Positions 53,472 through 64,000 of a stretch of DNA of 64,000 bases are shown here, piece after piece. The notes below the pieces were generated by a model, which searched no databases, was not told where the DNA came from, and worked only from the letters and a program-made list of their open reading frames with translations. The position numbers and the translations under genes were made by a program. Positions within the stretch are counted from its first letter, which is position 1; every line of letters begins with the position of its first letter. Origin of the DNA: Victivallis lenta (GTDB taxonomy: Bacteria > Verrucomicrobiota > Lentisphaeria > Victivallales > Victivallaceae); NCBI RefSeq assembly GCF_009695545.1, contig NZ_VUNS01000001.1:62001-126000 (forward strand), written 5' to 3'.

Positions 53472-56400
53472 ATGCGCTGTTTTTTCCACCGATTGCCGGC
53501 CGTCATCGCGGCCGGATGGCTCGCGCTGTCCGCGGGGGCCGCAGATATGCCGGAACCGACCGCCAAAGGATCGCTCCGGATCGGCGAAGTCCTCTTCACG
53601 GTCCGCTGTTTCGACGGAAACTGGCGGAACTTCACGCAGGAGTCGCCCGCCTTCACGGTGACCGGACGAAAGACGGAGGCGTCGCGCTTCTCCCTCGAAG
53701 CCGGCTTCCGGCACGCCGGGTTTCCGGACGGAACCTTCTCGGAAACCCTCGAGCGGAAGTCACCCGGCGTTTATCGTTACCGCGCCGGATTCGCCTTCGC
53801 CTCCCCGGCGAAATTCAATGATATCGCTTTCGCGGCCGCGGCGCTGCCGGTCGACCGGTTCGCCGGGCGCGAACTTGTCGTCAACGGCAAGACGAAGATC
53901 ACGCTGCCGGCCTCATACCGTGAAAAATCACCGGCAGCCCTGTTCCGCGGGGAAGCGACGGAACTCCGGTTCCCCCTCGCCGACAGCAAGCTCGTGTTCC
54001 GCGGCAAGTTCGGCGTGCTGATCCAGGACGACCGCGCCTACGGGCACGACGTCTACACGCTCCGGCTCTACTTCTCTCCGGCGCGCGGCGAGGTCACCCG
54101 CACCTCGATCGACCTTGAAATCGAAACCGGGCGCTACCGCAGCACGCCGCTCGATCTCACCGCGGCCGCAAACGCCGGCTTCTCCGACGAAACCGCCGAC
54201 GACCGCAAAGGGGGCTGGACCGACCAGGGCAGCGAAAACGATCTGTCGATTCTCCCCCTCGGGCGGCAGCGCTGGAACGGCGCCGATTTCCACATCATCG
54301 ATCCGAAGCAGAACAACGGGAAAAGCTGCATCATGCTGGCCGGGCCGTACCGCCACTATTTCGCCTCCGACGCCGTCGCCGGACAGAAGCGGCCGGTGCA
54401 GGGCGATTACCTGCATCTGCTGCACGCCACGGCATGGCCGACACCCGACAAAACGGTCGGCACGGTGGAAGTCGCCTACACGGACGGAACCGCCTCGACC
54501 GTCACGGTAACCGGTTACGACGTCGGCAACTGGTGGGGGCCGGTGCCGCGGCGCAGCGGCGAAGTGGTCTGGACCGGCGAAAACAAAAAATCGGAAATCG
54601 GCCTTTACCGTTCCAGCCACCCGATCGAAAACAAACCGGTCCGCTCCGTCACCTTCCGGTCGACCGGCGTGTCGGTGTGGGGAATCGTCGCGGCATCGGT
54701 CGGAGACGGCCCGCTGCCGCGGCTCGGACGGCAGCCGCACGTGATCGCCGCCGGCGCGGAATGGCAGCCGATCGATTCCGCCCGCGACATCGAGAAAGGC
54801 TCCGTACTCGATTTTTCGGCCCGGCTCGACGCCCCGGCCGGCAAATACGGTCCGCCGGTCATCCGCGACGGGCATTTCGTGTTCCGCGACCGGCCGGACA
54901 AACCGGTCCGTTTCTACGGGACCAACCTCTGCCGCTCCGCCCAGTACCTCGACAAGGAACAGGCCGAACGGCTGGCCGACCGCATGGCGGCATGGGGAAT
55001 CAACGCGGTCCGCATCCACCATCACGACAACGAACTCGTGCGCAAGACCTCCGAATCGAGCACGGAACTCAATCCGGAGGCGCTCGACCGGCTCGACTAC
55101 CTGATCGCCTGTTTCAAAAAACGCGGCATCTACATCACGACCGACCTGTACGTCTCCCGCATGCTCGTCCGGGGGGAGCTGACCGAAACTCCCGACAAAA
55201 CCGCCTGGCAGCCGACCTTCAAGCCGCTCGTATTCGTACTCGATTCGGCGATGGAGAACTGGAAAAGGTTCGCGCGAAACTGGCTCACGCACGTGAATCC
55301 GTATACGGGTCTCGCCCTGAAGGACGACCCGGCGCTGATCTCCCTCTCGCTCATCAACGAGGACAATATCGCCTCCACCTGGAACGCCGCGCCGTACGTG
55401 GCCGACATCTATAAACAACGTTTCGGGGAATGGAAAAAACGCAGGGGCGTCACAAGCGGCAGCGCCGACAGCAACGACCCGGTGTTTTCGGCTTTCCTCG
55501 TGGATATCTACGGGCGCGCTTATGCCGAAATGGAACGGTTCCTCCGGGAGGAGCTGGAAATCAACGTGCCGATTTCGGATCAGAACATGCTCCCCAAGGT
55601 GCTGCTTTCGGTCATGCGCGACCGGTACGACTTCGTCGAAAACCATTTTTACTGGGATCACCCGAATTTCCCGGAGACGCCGTGGCAGCTGCCCAGCGCG
55701 CTGGCCAACACCTCGGCGATTCCGCAGGAGGCGGTCGCGCCGGGACGGATGTTCCCGAGCCGCATCTTCGGCAAGCCGATGATGATCACCGAATTCGACT
55801 ACGCCGCGCCGAATGCGTTCCGGGCCGAGGGGGCGGTCCTGACCGGCGCTTATGCCGCGCTGCAGGAGTGGGACGGATTGTTTCAGTTCTGCTATTCGCA
55901 CTCGGACGACAACGTCATCTCCGACGGCTTCAATCCGCGCGGAAACTTCTTCAACTCCTCGACCGACGCCGTCAAGGCCCTGTCGCAGAGAATCGGGCTG
56001 CGGCTCTTTCTCGACCGCGAACTTGCTCCGGCCCCGCTCGCGTTTGCCGTCCCGCTGACCGGCGGGAAGGATCTCAGCTTCGCGGCCGAATATCCGTCCG
56101 ACCTCGCCCGGCTCGGGCTCATCGCGAAAGTCGGCACGGTCATCGTGCCGGAAGGCGGAAAACTCTCCGGGAATTATGCGGGAGCGCTCGACGCCGGATA
56201 CGGTTTTCCGTCCGATTCCGGCGGCTGCCCGGTGTTCCGGACCTCGGAGGCGGAAAAGGGGCTTCTGCCGCGGCTGACGGCGGCCGGGCTTCTCCGTCCC
56301 GGCTGGCATGACGCGGACCGGGGCATCTTCCACGCCTCGACCGGCCAGATCTCGCTCTCCGCGAAGGCGGAGACCTTCCGGGCAGAGACGCCGGGCTGCG

Positions 56401-56819
56401 AAGCGCTGATCCTGCCCGCGGGAAAAGCCGGGGAAGCCGCCTTCCTGAAAGTCGAAAACCGGATCGGCCGCGGCGTATTCTCGATCATGTCCGCCGACGG
56501 ACGGCCGCTGCAGAAATCCGGACGTCTGCTGTTCCTGCACCTGACCGACCTGCTGCCGAGCCGGACCCGGTTCGGGAACAAGCGCATGACACTGCTCTCC
56601 CGGTGGGGATCCCTGCCGTTTCTCGCCGCGCGCGGGGAGGCCCGGATCACCCTCAAGGCCGAACCGGGCGCCCGTTACCGGCTGTATGCGGCGAATACCG
56701 GCGGCAAACGGCTGGCCGAGCTGCCGCTGGAACAATCGCCGGACGGAACCGTCCGTTTCACAGCCGAAGTGTTCCGCAAGGAAGGGTCGGTATTCGTCTA
56801 CGAGCTGGTCCGCCGGTAA
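53472..56819 (+). CDS. Large secreted clan GH-A-like glycosidase
   Basis: This 1115-residue protein has a signal peptide ([19 protein letters not shown]). Residues 30-450 are beta-rich and probably carbohydrate-binding. A TIM barrel spans about 470-830, with [48 protein letters not shown] (Asn-Glu acid/base) and [12 protein letters not shown] (nucleophile Glu). The C-terminal 250 residues form beta domains. It resembles GH5-like or cellulase-superfamily enzymes of PVC bacteria; substrate unknown. AAGGA precedes the ATG at 53472; an open frame extends far upstream through the pilin gene but is noise. Confidence 0.75.
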   Translation: MRCFFHRLPAVIAAGWLALSAGAADMPEPTAKGSLRIGEVLFTVRCFDGNWRNFTQESPAFTVTGRKTEASRFSLEAGFRHAGFPDGTFSETLERKSPGVYRYRAGFAFASPAKFNDIAFAAAALPVDRFAGRELVVNGKTKITLPASYREKSPAALFRGEATELRFPLADSKLVFRGKFGVLIQDDRAYGHDVYTLRLYFSPARGEVTRTSIDLEIETGRYRSTPLDLTAAANAGFSDETADDRKGGWTDQGSENDLSILPLGRQRWNGADFHIIDPKQNNGKSCIMLAGPYRHYFASDAVAGQKRPVQGDYLHLLHATAWPTPDKTVGTVEVAYTDGTASTVTVTGYDVGNWWGPVPRRSGEVVWTGENKKSEIGLYRSSHPIENKPVRSVTFRSTGVSVWGIVAASVGDGPLPRLGRQPHVIAAGAEWQPIDSARDIEKGSVLDFSARLDAPAGKYGPPVIRDGHFVFRDRPDKPVRFYGTNLCRSAQYLDKEQAERLADRMAAWGINAVRIHHHDNELVRKTSESSTELNPEALDRLDYLIACFKKRGIYITTDLYVSRMLVRGELTETPDKTAWQPTFKPLVFVLDSAMENWKRFARNWLTHVNPYTGLALKDDPALISLSLINEDNIASTWNAAPYVADIYKQRFGEWKKRRGVTSGSADSNDPVFSAFLVDIYGRAYAEMERFLREELEINVPISDQNMLPKVLLSVMRDRYDFVENHFYWDHPNFPETPWQLPSALANTSAIPQEAVAPGRMFPSRIFGKPMMITEFDYAAPNAFRAEGAVLTGAYAALQEWDGLFQFCYSHSDDNVISDGFNPRGNFFNSSTDAVKALSQRIGLRLFLDRELAPAPLAFAVPLTGGKDLSFAAEYPSDLARLGLIAKVGTVIVPEGGKLSGNYAGALDAGYGFPSDSGGCPVFRTSEAEKGLLPRLTAAGLLRPGWHDADRGIFHASTGQISLSAKAETFRAETPGCEALILPAGKAGEAAFLKVENRIGRGVFSIMSADGRPLQKSGRLLFLHLTDLLPSRTRFGNKRMTLLSRWGSLPFLAARGEARITLKAEPGARYRLYAANTGGKRLAELPLEQSPDGTVRFTAEVFRKEGSVFVYELVRR

Positions 56820-56878
56820 GATGGCCCCCGCCCGCCCCGAAAACGCCCGGAAATAAACCGATACGAAAGGAGATTTCA

Positions 56879-57676
56879 ATGAAACGCCGCTTTACGCTGA
56901 TCGAACTGCTGGTCGTGATAGCGATCATCGCGATCCTGGCTTCGATGCTGCTGCCCGCACTGCAGCAGGCCCGGGAACGGGCGCGGGCGATTCAGTGCAT
57001 CAACAACCTGAAGCAGATCGGCAACGCCGTCGCTTTCTATTCCGACGAAAACAACGACTGGTTTCATGTGGACGGCGCCGGAACCTGTTACGGCAACCAG
57101 ACCGTGATGAACCTGCTGACCCACGCTTATACCAGGCCGAACGCCTACAATACCGCCGTCCAGGAGGCCGCGCTGCTGGGCTCCCCCGGCTATTTATCGG
57201 AAAAGATGGCGGTCTGCCCCTCCGCGTCGCCCCACCTCCGCTATACCTCGGATGCGTCCAAAGGCGGTGTCGGGTACACCTACAGCTTCGGATTTTACCA
57301 GCCGCCGAAAGAGTTCGGCATGTTCATGTACTCTTATTCAACCTCCGCCGGTTATTACCGGATCACCTCCGGCGCGCAGTATACGAACCGCCTGGTTTAC
57401 TCCATGAAGCGCATCCGGCAGCCGGGAGCCCTGCCGATGACCCTCGACGGGTTCTCCGGGCAGCGGAACCAATTCTATTTCGGGTTCAGCTACCGGGATT
57501 TCTCGGGTCCGTCCCAGCAGACGGCTTTCCCGTCTCTGCATCACAGCGGCATGGGCTCCGTTCTCTACGCGGACGGCCATGCCGTACGGACCGGCATCAA
57601 CGAAATACGAACCGGCCGGCTCAAATTCGAGGCGGTCTACACAACGAACAGCAAAGAGAGCTATGTCAGGCTTTAA
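56879..57676 (+). CDS. Type II pseudopilin-like protein with DGH motif
   Basis: This 265-residue protein starts [19 protein letters not shown]. The body is Tyr-rich ([20 protein letters not shown]) and the end carries [27 protein letters not shown] is 6 bases upstream. Its last 14 bases overlap the start of the GH50-like gene, which indicates translational coupling with that secreted enzyme. Confidence 0.9.
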   Translation: MKRRFTLIELLVVIAIIAILASMLLPALQQARERARAIQCINNLKQIGNAVAFYSDENNDWFHVDGAGTCYGNQTVMNLLTHAYTRPNAYNTAVQEAALLGSPGYLSEKMAVCPSASPHLRYTSDASKGGVGYTYSFGFYQPPKEFGMFMYSYSTSAGYYRITSGAQYTNRLVYSMKRIRQPGALPMTLDGFSGQRNQFYFGFSYRDFSGPSQQTAFPSLHHSGMGSVLYADGHAVRTGINEIRTGRLKFEAVYTTNSKESYVRL

Positions 57677-60293
57677 GAACATCCTCGCACGGCTTGCCGT
57701 CCTGCCGGCCGTCTGTCTGGTGGCCCTCTCCGGTTTCGCGGCCCGGGAGCGCGGCGTCTCCGCAACTCCGGCCGAGTGGCGTTTCAGCAACGGCCCGGAA
57801 TTTCCGGGGGCGACAGGCAAGCTTGAAAAAAACGGCGGCGCTCTCCGGCTGGACGGCGATTTCACGAAGGGCGGCGGCTATGTCGCGGCCTTCCGGCGCT
57901 TCGACTTTCCCGAAGCGAACCGGCTCGTATTCAGGGTGAAGACCGATGCCTCCACCGTGGCGGTCCGGCTCCGAGACAAAACCGGACAGGTTCACCAGCA
58001 TCATTTTCCCATCGGCCGGAAAGGGGAATGGCAGGAGATCATCGTGCCGTTTCTCCCGGCGCGGAAGCACTTCTGGGGCGGCAGAGCCGACGGTACGCTG
58101 ACGCTCCCGGTCACGGAATTCGGCATCCTGATTCACAAACGCCACGTGAACATTCGCGGCTGCTGCGAAATTTCCGGCGTCCGGCTCATTGCCGCTCCGG
58201 AAAGCAGGCCGGAGGAGCCGCTTGACCTTGCCCGGTACGACGCATCGAAGGTTTCGGTCAACGGAAACGCCTCCGTCTCCGGAAACGGCAGCGCGCTTCT
58301 CGTCACAATTCCGGCGGAACAGACCATATCGTGGCCCGGAATCAACCTGCGGCCGCAGAACGGTTCGCCCTTCTTCGACCTGTCCCGCTGCTCGGTGCTC
58401 GCGATGGATGTGAAAAATCTCAGCGGCCGCCAGATCGCCGTCAAATGCCAGATCGAAAACCTCGGCGCGAACGGCAGGGAATTCTGCATCCGGGGCGGGC
58501 GCGCATTCGACGCGGGCGAAACCGCCACGCTGAGAGTCCGCTATTACCGCAGCGGCATCGCGCCGGACGACGTGAAGTTCGAAGGCGTCCTGAGCCCGTT
58601 CGAGGGGCTGAGCGGGCGCAACACGCTCGATGTGGAGAAGATCACGAACATCATGCTCTTCACGCGCCCGTCCGGAAAAGAGGTGAAGTTCGAAGTGTCG
58701 AACATCCGGCTGGAAGAGCCGTTTGCAGGTGTTTCGGATGCTGTCGGAAGCGCGGCGGCCTTCTATCCCGCCATCGACCGTTTCGGCCAGTACAAGCATA
58801 AGGAGTGGCCCGGCAAAACCCATTCCGAAGCCGATCTCGTCGAAGCGGAAAAACGCGAACGGGCCGATCTCTCCGCACACCCGCGTCCGGCAGGCCGGAA
58901 CCGGTTCGGCGGCTGGGCGGCCGGCCCTTCGCTCGAAGCGACCGGAAGCTTCCGCACGGCGAAACACGACGGCAGATGGTATCTCGTCGACCCGGAGGGA
59001 AAACTCTTCTTCTCGCACGGCATCTGCCAGTTCGAGCAGGTGCAGTATTCCGGCGTCACATTCCGCGAACATTATTTCGAAGGCATTCCCCTGCCCGGCG
59101 AGGCGGCCGGGAAGGAGTTCTACCGGAAAATGGATTACGCCCCCGGCAACGACAACTTTTACCGCCGGATGAAAACCAGGCCGGACGTATTCGACTTCTT
59201 CGGCTGGAACCTCCGCAAAAAATACGGCGGGGATTTCCGGGAACGATACCGGGAGCGGCTGTTCGAGCGGGCCGCAAGCTGGGGGATCAACACCATGGGC
59301 AACTGGTCGCTGGCCGGCTATGCCCGGCAGGGCAGGCTGCCTTACGTCCTCCAGGCTTACAGCCGGGGAGCGCCGGCAATTCAGGGGCATCGCGGCATCT
59401 GGCAGCACTTTCAGGACGTATTCGATCCGCGTTTCGAAAAAGCGGTCGAAACATATCTCAGAACCGCATGGGCCTTCGCGGCAGACGACCCGATGTGCCT
59501 CGGCATCTTCGTCGACAACGAACATGCGTGGGGAAACGAAACCGCACTCGCGGAGGCCGTGCTGGCCAGTCCGGCCGGACAGGCGGCCAAGCGGGAGTTC
59601 CGCCGCCGCCTCGAGGCGAAATACGGACCGGTCGAAAAGCTCAACGAAGCGTGGAACACGGCTTACGCCTCCTACGACGCATTTCTGGAATCGACAGCGC
59701 TCCCCGATCCGGACCGCGCCCGGAGCGACCTGCTCGCCTTCAACGACGCGATCGTCGAACGCTACTTCGAAGGCGCGCGAAACGCCGTGAAACGGTTCGC
59801 TCCGGACAAACTTTACCTCGGCTGCCGGTTTGCCGGCACCCCGAACACCCGGATCGTGAAAACCGCGGCGCGCTACTGCGATGTGCTGAGCTTCAACATC
59901 TACGAATACTCCGTGGAGGATTTCCGGCTGCCGGACAATATCGACATGCCGGTCATCATCGGGGAATTCCATTTCGGCACGCTGGCGGACGGGCACTCCT
60001 ATCCGGGGCTTCAGGGCAGCGCGAGCCAGCCGGAGCGCGGAAGCGACTATCTCCGCTATGTGGAAGGCGCGCTGCGCAATCCGCTGCTTGTCGGGACGCA
60101 CTATTACCGCCTGATCGACCAGTCTCCCGCCGGCCGGAGTCAGGACAACGAAAACATCGGTTTCGGCTTCCTCGACATCTGCGACCGCCCCTGCCCAGAG
60201 ATGGTGCGGGCGGCGCGGGAGGCGGCGGAGAAGCTTTACGAAATCCGATCCGGAAAACAAAAACCGTCAAACAGAAAATTCAGACAACCATGA
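57663..60293 (+). CDS. Secreted GH50 (agarase-like) glycoside hydrolase
   Basis: This 876-residue protein has a signal peptide ([19 protein letters not shown]). Residues 40-370 contain two carbohydrate-binding-like beta domains; the catalytic part starts at [18 protein letters not shown] and [19 protein letters not shown], as in GH50. Acid/base Glu lies in [12 protein letters not shown] and the nucleophile in [31 protein letters not shown] and [20 protein letters not shown] complete the pattern. GH50 enzymes cut beta-galactosidic bonds in agar; a related gut or mucin galactan is equally possible. The ATG lies inside the pilin gene's end, and the stop overlaps the next start (ATGA). Confidence 0.75.
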   Translation: MSGFKNILARLAVLPAVCLVALSGFAARERGVSATPAEWRFSNGPEFPGATGKLEKNGGALRLDGDFTKGGGYVAAFRRFDFPEANRLVFRVKTDASTVAVRLRDKTGQVHQHHFPIGRKGEWQEIIVPFLPARKHFWGGRADGTLTLPVTEFGILIHKRHVNIRGCCEISGVRLIAAPESRPEEPLDLARYDASKVSVNGNASVSGNGSALLVTIPAEQTISWPGINLRPQNGSPFFDLSRCSVLAMDVKNLSGRQIAVKCQIENLGANGREFCIRGGRAFDAGETATLRVRYYRSGIAPDDVKFEGVLSPFEGLSGRNTLDVEKITNIMLFTRPSGKEVKFEVSNIRLEEPFAGVSDAVGSAAAFYPAIDRFGQYKHKEWPGKTHSEADLVEAEKRERADLSAHPRPAGRNRFGGWAAGPSLEATGSFRTAKHDGRWYLVDPEGKLFFSHGICQFEQVQYSGVTFREHYFEGIPLPGEAAGKEFYRKMDYAPGNDNFYRRMKTRPDVFDFFGWNLRKKYGGDFRERYRERLFERAASWGINTMGNWSLAGYARQGRLPYVLQAYSRGAPAIQGHRGIWQHFQDVFDPRFEKAVETYLRTAWAFAADDPMCLGIFVDNEHAWGNETALAEAVLASPAGQAAKREFRRRLEAKYGPVEKLNEAWNTAYASYDAFLESTALPDPDRARSDLLAFNDAIVERYFEGARNAVKRFAPDKLYLGCRFAGTPNTRIVKTAARYCDVLSFNIYEYSVEDFRLPDNIDMPVIIGEFHFGTLADGHSYPGLQGSASQPERGSDYLRYVEGALRNPLLVGTHYYRLIDQSPAGRSQDNENIGFGFLDICDRPCPEMVRAAREAAEKLYEIRSGKQKPSNRKFRQP

Positions 60294-61453
60294 AAATCAC
60301 ACAAGTCGAAGCCGTCCTGGTCGGTGCGCCGACGCCGGGATGCGGGCTTCTGTCGAACCGCAACTATTTCTACATTCTCCTGCACACCGACGAGGGACTC
60401 ACCGGGCTCGGGGAGGCGACGCTCGAAAGCCATGACGAGTCGGTCCTCGGCAGCCTGCGCGACCTTGAGGACCTCATCATCGGCCAGGACCCGCGGCAGG
60501 TCGGCAAACTCATGCAGACGCTGATCCGCCAGCGCTTCTGGAAAGGGGGCGTCGTCAAAGCTTCGGCCGTTTCCGGCGTCGAGCTCGCCTGCTGGGATCT
60601 CATCGGCAAGGCCGCGGGGAAGCCGGTCTGCGAACTTCTCGGCGGTGCGGTGCGCGACCGGGTCCGCGTCTACGCGAACGGCTGGACCGGCGGAGCGACC
60701 GACCCCGCGATCATCCGCGAAAAGGCCGCCGCCGCGCTCGAATACGGTTACTCGGCCTTCAAGTTCAGCCTCGCCGTCCCGAGCTGGCCGGTCCGCGATC
60801 TCGAAACGGTGCGCCGCATCCGCCGGGCGGCCGAGACGATCCGCGAAGCGGTCGGCCCTGACTCCCCGCTGCTCTTCGACGGACACGGGCGTTACGACTC
60901 CCGTCTTGCGATCCAGGTCGGGCAGGCGCTCGAGGAACTGAACCTGATGTTCTTCGAGGAACCGGTCCAGCCCGAGGACGAGGAGGGCATGGCGCTCGTG
61001 GCCGACAAGGTGAACATCCCGATCGCGGCGGGCGAGCGTCTGACCCGGCTCCAGGAGTTCCGGCGGCTCTTCGAGAAGCGGGCGATCTGCATCGCCCAGC
61101 CGGATCTCGCGCACTGCCACGGCTTCGGCGAGGGGCTGAAAGTCGCGCATCTGGCCGAGGCGTTCGACGGTTTCGTCGCGCCGCACTGCCCGATGAGCCC
61201 GGTCATCACGGCGATCTCGCTGCACCTCGACGCGGTCGCGCCGAACTTCCTGATCCAGGAACGGCTTTTCCTCGACGACTGGCGCAACGAAATCATCACG
61301 GAACCGCTGAAGGTGAAGGAGGGATATCTCGAACTCCCGTCCGGACCGGGCTGGGGAATCGAACTCGATATGGAGATGGTGAGGAAACATCCGCGCATCG
61401 TCGCCGGAACTCCGCGGCTCTTCCGCCCGGACGGCGCGGTCTGCGACTGGTAG
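60290..61453 (+). CDS. Enolase-superfamily sugar acid dehydratase, DgoD-like
   Basis: This 387-residue protein is of the mandelate racemase/muconate lactonising enzyme family. It follows D-galactonate dehydratase closely: SGVELACWDLIGKAAGKPV, LLFDGHGRYDSR (DxH catalytic block), LMFFEEPVQPEDEEGM and PIAAGERL (metal ligands), and VAPHCPMSPVITAISLHLDA with the second catalytic His; it ends PGWGIELDMEMV. The probable reaction is dehydration of a sugar acid to a 2-keto-3-deoxy acid. ATGA overlap with the GH50-like gene shows coupled expression. Other family members with different acids remain possible. Confidence 0.85.
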   Translation: MKITQVEAVLVGAPTPGCGLLSNRNYFYILLHTDEGLTGLGEATLESHDESVLGSLRDLEDLIIGQDPRQVGKLMQTLIRQRFWKGGVVKASAVSGVELACWDLIGKAAGKPVCELLGGAVRDRVRVYANGWTGGATDPAIIREKAAAALEYGYSAFKFSLAVPSWPVRDLETVRRIRRAAETIREAVGPDSPLLFDGHGRYDSRLAIQVGQALEELNLMFFEEPVQPEDEEGMALVADKVNIPIAAGERLTRLQEFRRLFEKRAICIAQPDLAHCHGFGEGLKVAHLAEAFDGFVAPHCPMSPVITAISLHLDAVAPNFLIQERLFLDDWRNEIITEPLKVKEGYLELPSGPGWGIELDMEMVRKHPRIVAGTPRLFRPDGAVCDW

Positions 61454-61470
61454 AGGAGAACAGAAAAATC

Positions 61471-62199
61471 ATGAGTGAATTCAAGGGAAAAACCGTCCTC
61501 GTCACCGGCGGTTCGCGCGGACTCGGCGAAGCGGTCTGCCGGAAATTCACGGCCGAAGGGTGCCGGGTCGTCGTGAATTATGCCCACGGCCGCGAGGCCG
61601 CCGAAGCCGTCGCCCGGTCGATCGGCGGAACGGCTTACGGCTGCGACATCTCCGACGAAGCCGCCGTGGAGACGATGTTCCGCGAAATCGGCAGCATCGA
61701 CATCCTCGTCAACAACGCCCGGATCGACCCCTACAAACGCAGCGCCGGCATGCGCGACGGCGAGTGGTGGGACGCCGTCATGGCCGTGAATCTGAAGGGC
61801 GCTTACCTCTGCGGCAAACTCGCCCTGGAACAGATGAAAACGAAACGCTGGGGACGCATGGTGCACATCTCAAGCATCTGGGCCTACCAGCCGCCGAACG
61901 AACGCATGCTCTCCTACGCGGCTGCAAAGTCGGCCATGCACGCGCTGTCGCGCGGATTCGCGGCGCTCGGCGCGCCGTACGGCGTCACCTCGAATGTGCT
62001 CGCTCCGGGATTGATCCTGACCGACCTCTGCACCGAACGGCTCACGCCGGAGATGATGCAGCGCGAACTCGACACGATTCCCCTCCGGCGCGGCGCGCCG
62101 CCCGGAGAGGTGGCCGAAGCGGTTTTCGACCTCGCCAAGTCCGGTTTCCTGACCGGAGAGGTCGTGAACCTCAACGGCGGCGCCTTCATGCGTCCCTGA
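61471..62199 (+). CDS. Short-chain dehydrogenase/reductase, FabG-like
   Basis: This 242-residue classical SDR has VLVTGGSRGLGEAV (cofactor), HISSIWAYQPPNERMLSYAAAK (Ser-Tyr-Lys) and the terminal GEVVNLNGGAFM. The usual NNAG is NNAR here (ILVNNARIDPY), a substitution next to the adenine/ribose contact. In this operon, oxidation of a sugar or sugar acid is more likely than fatty acid synthesis. GAGGAGAA precedes the ATG, 17 bases after the dehydratase. Its last 14 bases overlap the end of the convergent GH2 gene. Confidence 0.87.
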   Translation: MSEFKGKTVLVTGGSRGLGEAVCRKFTAEGCRVVVNYAHGREAAEAVARSIGGTAYGCDISDEAAVETMFREIGSIDILVNNARIDPYKRSAGMRDGEWWDAVMAVNLKGAYLCGKLALEQMKTKRWGRMVHISSIWAYQPPNERMLSYAAAKSAMHALSRGFAALGAPYGVTSNVLAPGLILTDLCTERLTPEMMQRELDTIPLRRGAPPGEVAEAVFDLAKSGFLTGEVVNLNGGAFMRP

Positions 62200-64000
62200 C
62201 GCCTCCTCCGAAAAAGGAGTTGCCGGTAGTCAGGATGACCGGCAGCTCCTCACGGTCCCACGGAATTTCGTACGGAACTCCGGGAATCAGGTCGAAGGCG
62301 TTGTCCGGCAGTTCGCATTCGCCGTCGATGTCGAGGCAGACGCGCCAGACGTACCGCCCGGACTCGAATCGCGCCCGGTTCCCGGCGCGGGAGATGCGGA
62401 TTTCCGGATCCGGGTCGAGCCCGAGCTCCCCGAAGCGGCGCTCGAAGAGCCGGTGCTGCGCCGCCGGGCGGCCGCCGGAAAGAAGCTGCGCGAAAACGCC
62501 GCTCCGCCCGGAGCCGGCCGCCTCCCACTCGCTTTTCGGGAATTCGGCCAGCAGCGTCGAGGCGTCGGGGGCGAGTTCGACCGGGATGGTCCGCTCCCGC
62601 GCGATTCCGCCGCAGACCTGAAAAACACCGCAGCGGAGTTCGCCGCTCCACGGCTCGAAGGTGTCGTTGACGCCGAAGATTTTCACGCTGCCGTGTTCAC
62701 TCACGACCGCCGCGGCGACCGGGGCGAAGGCGCGCTTCACGGGGTAGTAGGCGAGCTTCTTCCGCCGGTAGCAGTCGACGATGGTCCAGCCGTGGGTGAC
62801 CGGCCACGAATCGTTGTACATCCAGAAAATCGCCGAGGCGGTCGAGAACATGCGGCGGCGGTAGTTCATGATGTACTCCTCAAGCCCCTCCGCCTGCAGG
62901 AGCCCCGAAACGACGGCATAGCGCTCCATCGGCAGCGTCCGCGGGTCGAGCCCGGTCCAGAGCTCGACGGTCGCGTAGGCGTGGCCGAGCCGCCGCTCCG
63001 GGCTGAAGCTGCCGAAGGTGTCCTCGAGCCGCGCGAACGGATTGTCGTGGTGATCCCACGAGAACGACCAGAGCTCCCGCTCGTTTTCCGGCAGGAACTG
63101 CCGCAGCGTCGCCGGAGTCGAACAGCCGAGAACACCCCCCTCGTTCGGAAAACGGTCGACATAGGAGCGGAACGTCCAGAAATCGGTGCCGCCGGGCGTT
63201 TCGAGCGTCGCCTTCCACGGATGCTGGTCGCCGGTGGTCGGATCGGACGGCTCCTTGAAGCCGGGCGAATACGGCGAACTCGGCCAGTAGAACACCTGCG
63301 GCGATTCGTCGTGCACGACCTTCGCCAGCAGGTGGTGGAAGATGTAGTGGTCGCTCCAGCCGACTTCGCAGTCGCAGTACTGCCGCCATGACCGGTTGCC
63401 GAGCTCAAGCTCGTTGTTGCCGCACCAGACCACCAGCGACGGATGATGATTCAGCGCGCGGACAACCGTCAGCGCCTCCTTCCGCACGGCCCGGCTGAAC
63501 GCCTCGTTTTCGCCCGGATATTTGGCACAGGCGAAAATGAAGTCGTGCCAGAGCATGATCCCGGCCTCGTCGCACGCGTCGCAGAACTCCTCCGTCGCGT
63601 AGATGCCGCCGCCCCAGATGCGGAGCAGATTGAAGTTCGCGCCTGCCGCAAGCCGGACGAGCTCGCGGCAGCGCCCCGCGTCGACCTCGCTGTAATAGAG
63701 GTCCGCCGGTACGAAGTTGCCGCCCTTGCAGAAGATCCGCCGGTTGTTGATTTCGAGAATGAAATAGGTCCCCTCGACCGGATGTTCCGACTGATCGACC
63801 GCCACCTTGCGGACGCCGAATTTCCGCGTGACGCGCTTGCCGAGGAATTCGATTTCGGCCGTGTAGCGGAACGGCTCGCCCGCGCCGCGCGGGAACCAGA
63901 GCTTCGGACGGTCGAGCGTCAGTTCGACTGCGCACTGCGCATGCCCTTCCGGCAGCTCGAAGCTCTCTTCGACGGAGTTGCCGGTTTCGGCGATGCGGAG
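62186..64000 (-). CDS. GH2 beta-mannosidase-like enzyme, 5' end outside window
   Basis: 604 C-terminal residues are visible; the frame remains open to the window edge, so the N-terminal sugar-binding domain is missing. DRPKLWFPRGAGEPFRYT and RKFGVRKVAV are domain-2 landmarks of beta-mannosidases. The catalytic TIM barrel follows: FCKGGNFVPADLYYSEV, NFNLLRIWGGGIYA, HPSLVVWCGNNELELGN (acid/base Glu), and RFPNEGGVLGCST at the nucleophile position. A C-terminal beta domain closes it. No export signal can be judged. It is convergent with, and overlaps, the SDR gene by 14 bases. Confidence 0.88.
   Translation of the reverse strand, partial: LRIAETGNSVEESFELPEGHAQCAVELTLDRPKLWFPRGAGEPFRYTAEIEFLGKRVTRKFGVRKVAVDQSEHPVEGTYFILEINNRRIFCKGGNFVPADLYYSEVDAGRCRELVRLAAGANFNLLRIWGGGIYATEEFCDACDEAGIMLWHDFIFACAKYPGENEAFSRAVRKEALTVVRALNHHPSLVVWCGNNELELGNRSWRQYCDCEVGWSDHYIFHHLLAKVVHDESPQVFYWPSSPYSPGFKEPSDPTTGDQHPWKATLETPGGTDFWTFRSYVDRFPNEGGVLGCSTPATLRQFLPENERELWSFSWDHHDNPFARLEDTFGSFSPERRLGHAYATVELWTGLDPRTLPMERYAVVSGLLQAEGLEEYIMNYRRRMFSTASAIFWMYNDSWPVTHGWTIVDCYRRKKLAYYPVKRAFAPVAAAVVSEHGSVKIFGVNDTFEPWSGELRCGVFQVCGGIARERTIPVELAPDASTLLAEFPKSEWEAAGSGRSGVFAQLLSGGRPAAQHRLFERRFGELGLDPDPEIRISRAGNRARFESGRYVWRVCLDIDGECELPDNAFDLIPGVPYEIPWDREELPVILTTGNSFFGGGVRDA

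Overview
The window is a 64 kb, GC-rich bacterial chromosome segment. I infer a member of the Lentisphaerota (Victivallis-like, PVC superphylum). The basis is four prepilin-like proteins with an almost invariant [24 protein letters not shown] start and a C-terminal DGH motif, large secreted carbohydrate-active enzymes beside them, many AraC/LacI/GntR-type sugar regulators, and housekeeping genes (pheA, nrdR, groESL, dnaK, queDE, hrpB) of ordinary bacterial type. No rRNA or tRNA gene, CRISPR array or complete insertion sequence was seen. Species assignment is inference; no database was searched.

Layout. 1-1000: end of a phage-type module (DUF1353-like protein, small membrane protein, lipoprotein). 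1.27-7.9 kb: RRM protein; a pheA - MEMO-like - GntR-regulator run on the minus strand with a possible attenuator before pheA; and a lipoprotein - nrdR - RlmI-type methyltransferase operon on the plus strand. 7.9-14.7 kb, minus strand: a 1855-residue protein with a metzincin zinc motif and about 45 YGGG-type repeats. It is followed 8 bases later by an unreported 57-codon ORF that looks like a RiPP precursor peptide, then a degraded ORF, then a PqqD-like gene broken at a homopolymer. This is the most novel locus in the window. 14.7-23.6 kb: beta-helix glycosidase with a pseudopilin, a small ORF behind a perfect consensus promoter, a phosphoesterase, two sugar-type dehydrogenases with a divergent AraC regulator, and the remnant of a glycosidase. 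23.6-30 kb: arginine decarboxylase plus GadC-like antiporter (acid resistance), a second RRM protein, a PlsC-like acyltransferase and MgtC. 30-35 kb: alpha-barrel protein, NifA-like activator, aminotransferase, then an orphan terminase-small-subunit-like gene behind a foldable leader. 35-41 kb: groEL, groES and dnaK; trxA; queD and queE. 41-47.8 kb: pseudopilin, large secreted glycosidase-like protein, SDR and FAD oxidoreductase with a divergent AraC regulator. 47.8-50.2 kb: hrpB. 50.3-64 kb: XylR-like regulator divergent from a catabolic run (GH5-like, pseudopilin, large GH-A-like enzyme, pseudopilin, GH50-like enzyme, DgoD-like dehydratase, SDR), converging on a GH2 beta-mannosidase-like gene cut by the window end.

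How the genes work together. Most accessory genes fit glycan foraging: secreted glycosidases release sugars, cytoplasmic GH5/GH2-type enzymes and dehydrogenases/dehydratases process them, and AraC/XylR/GntR regulators sense the products. Every intact pseudopilin gene lies directly beside a gene for an exported glycosidase-like protein on the same strand, which suggests a functional pairing. AdiA and the antiporter would export protons by decarboxylation, consistent with life in an animal gut.
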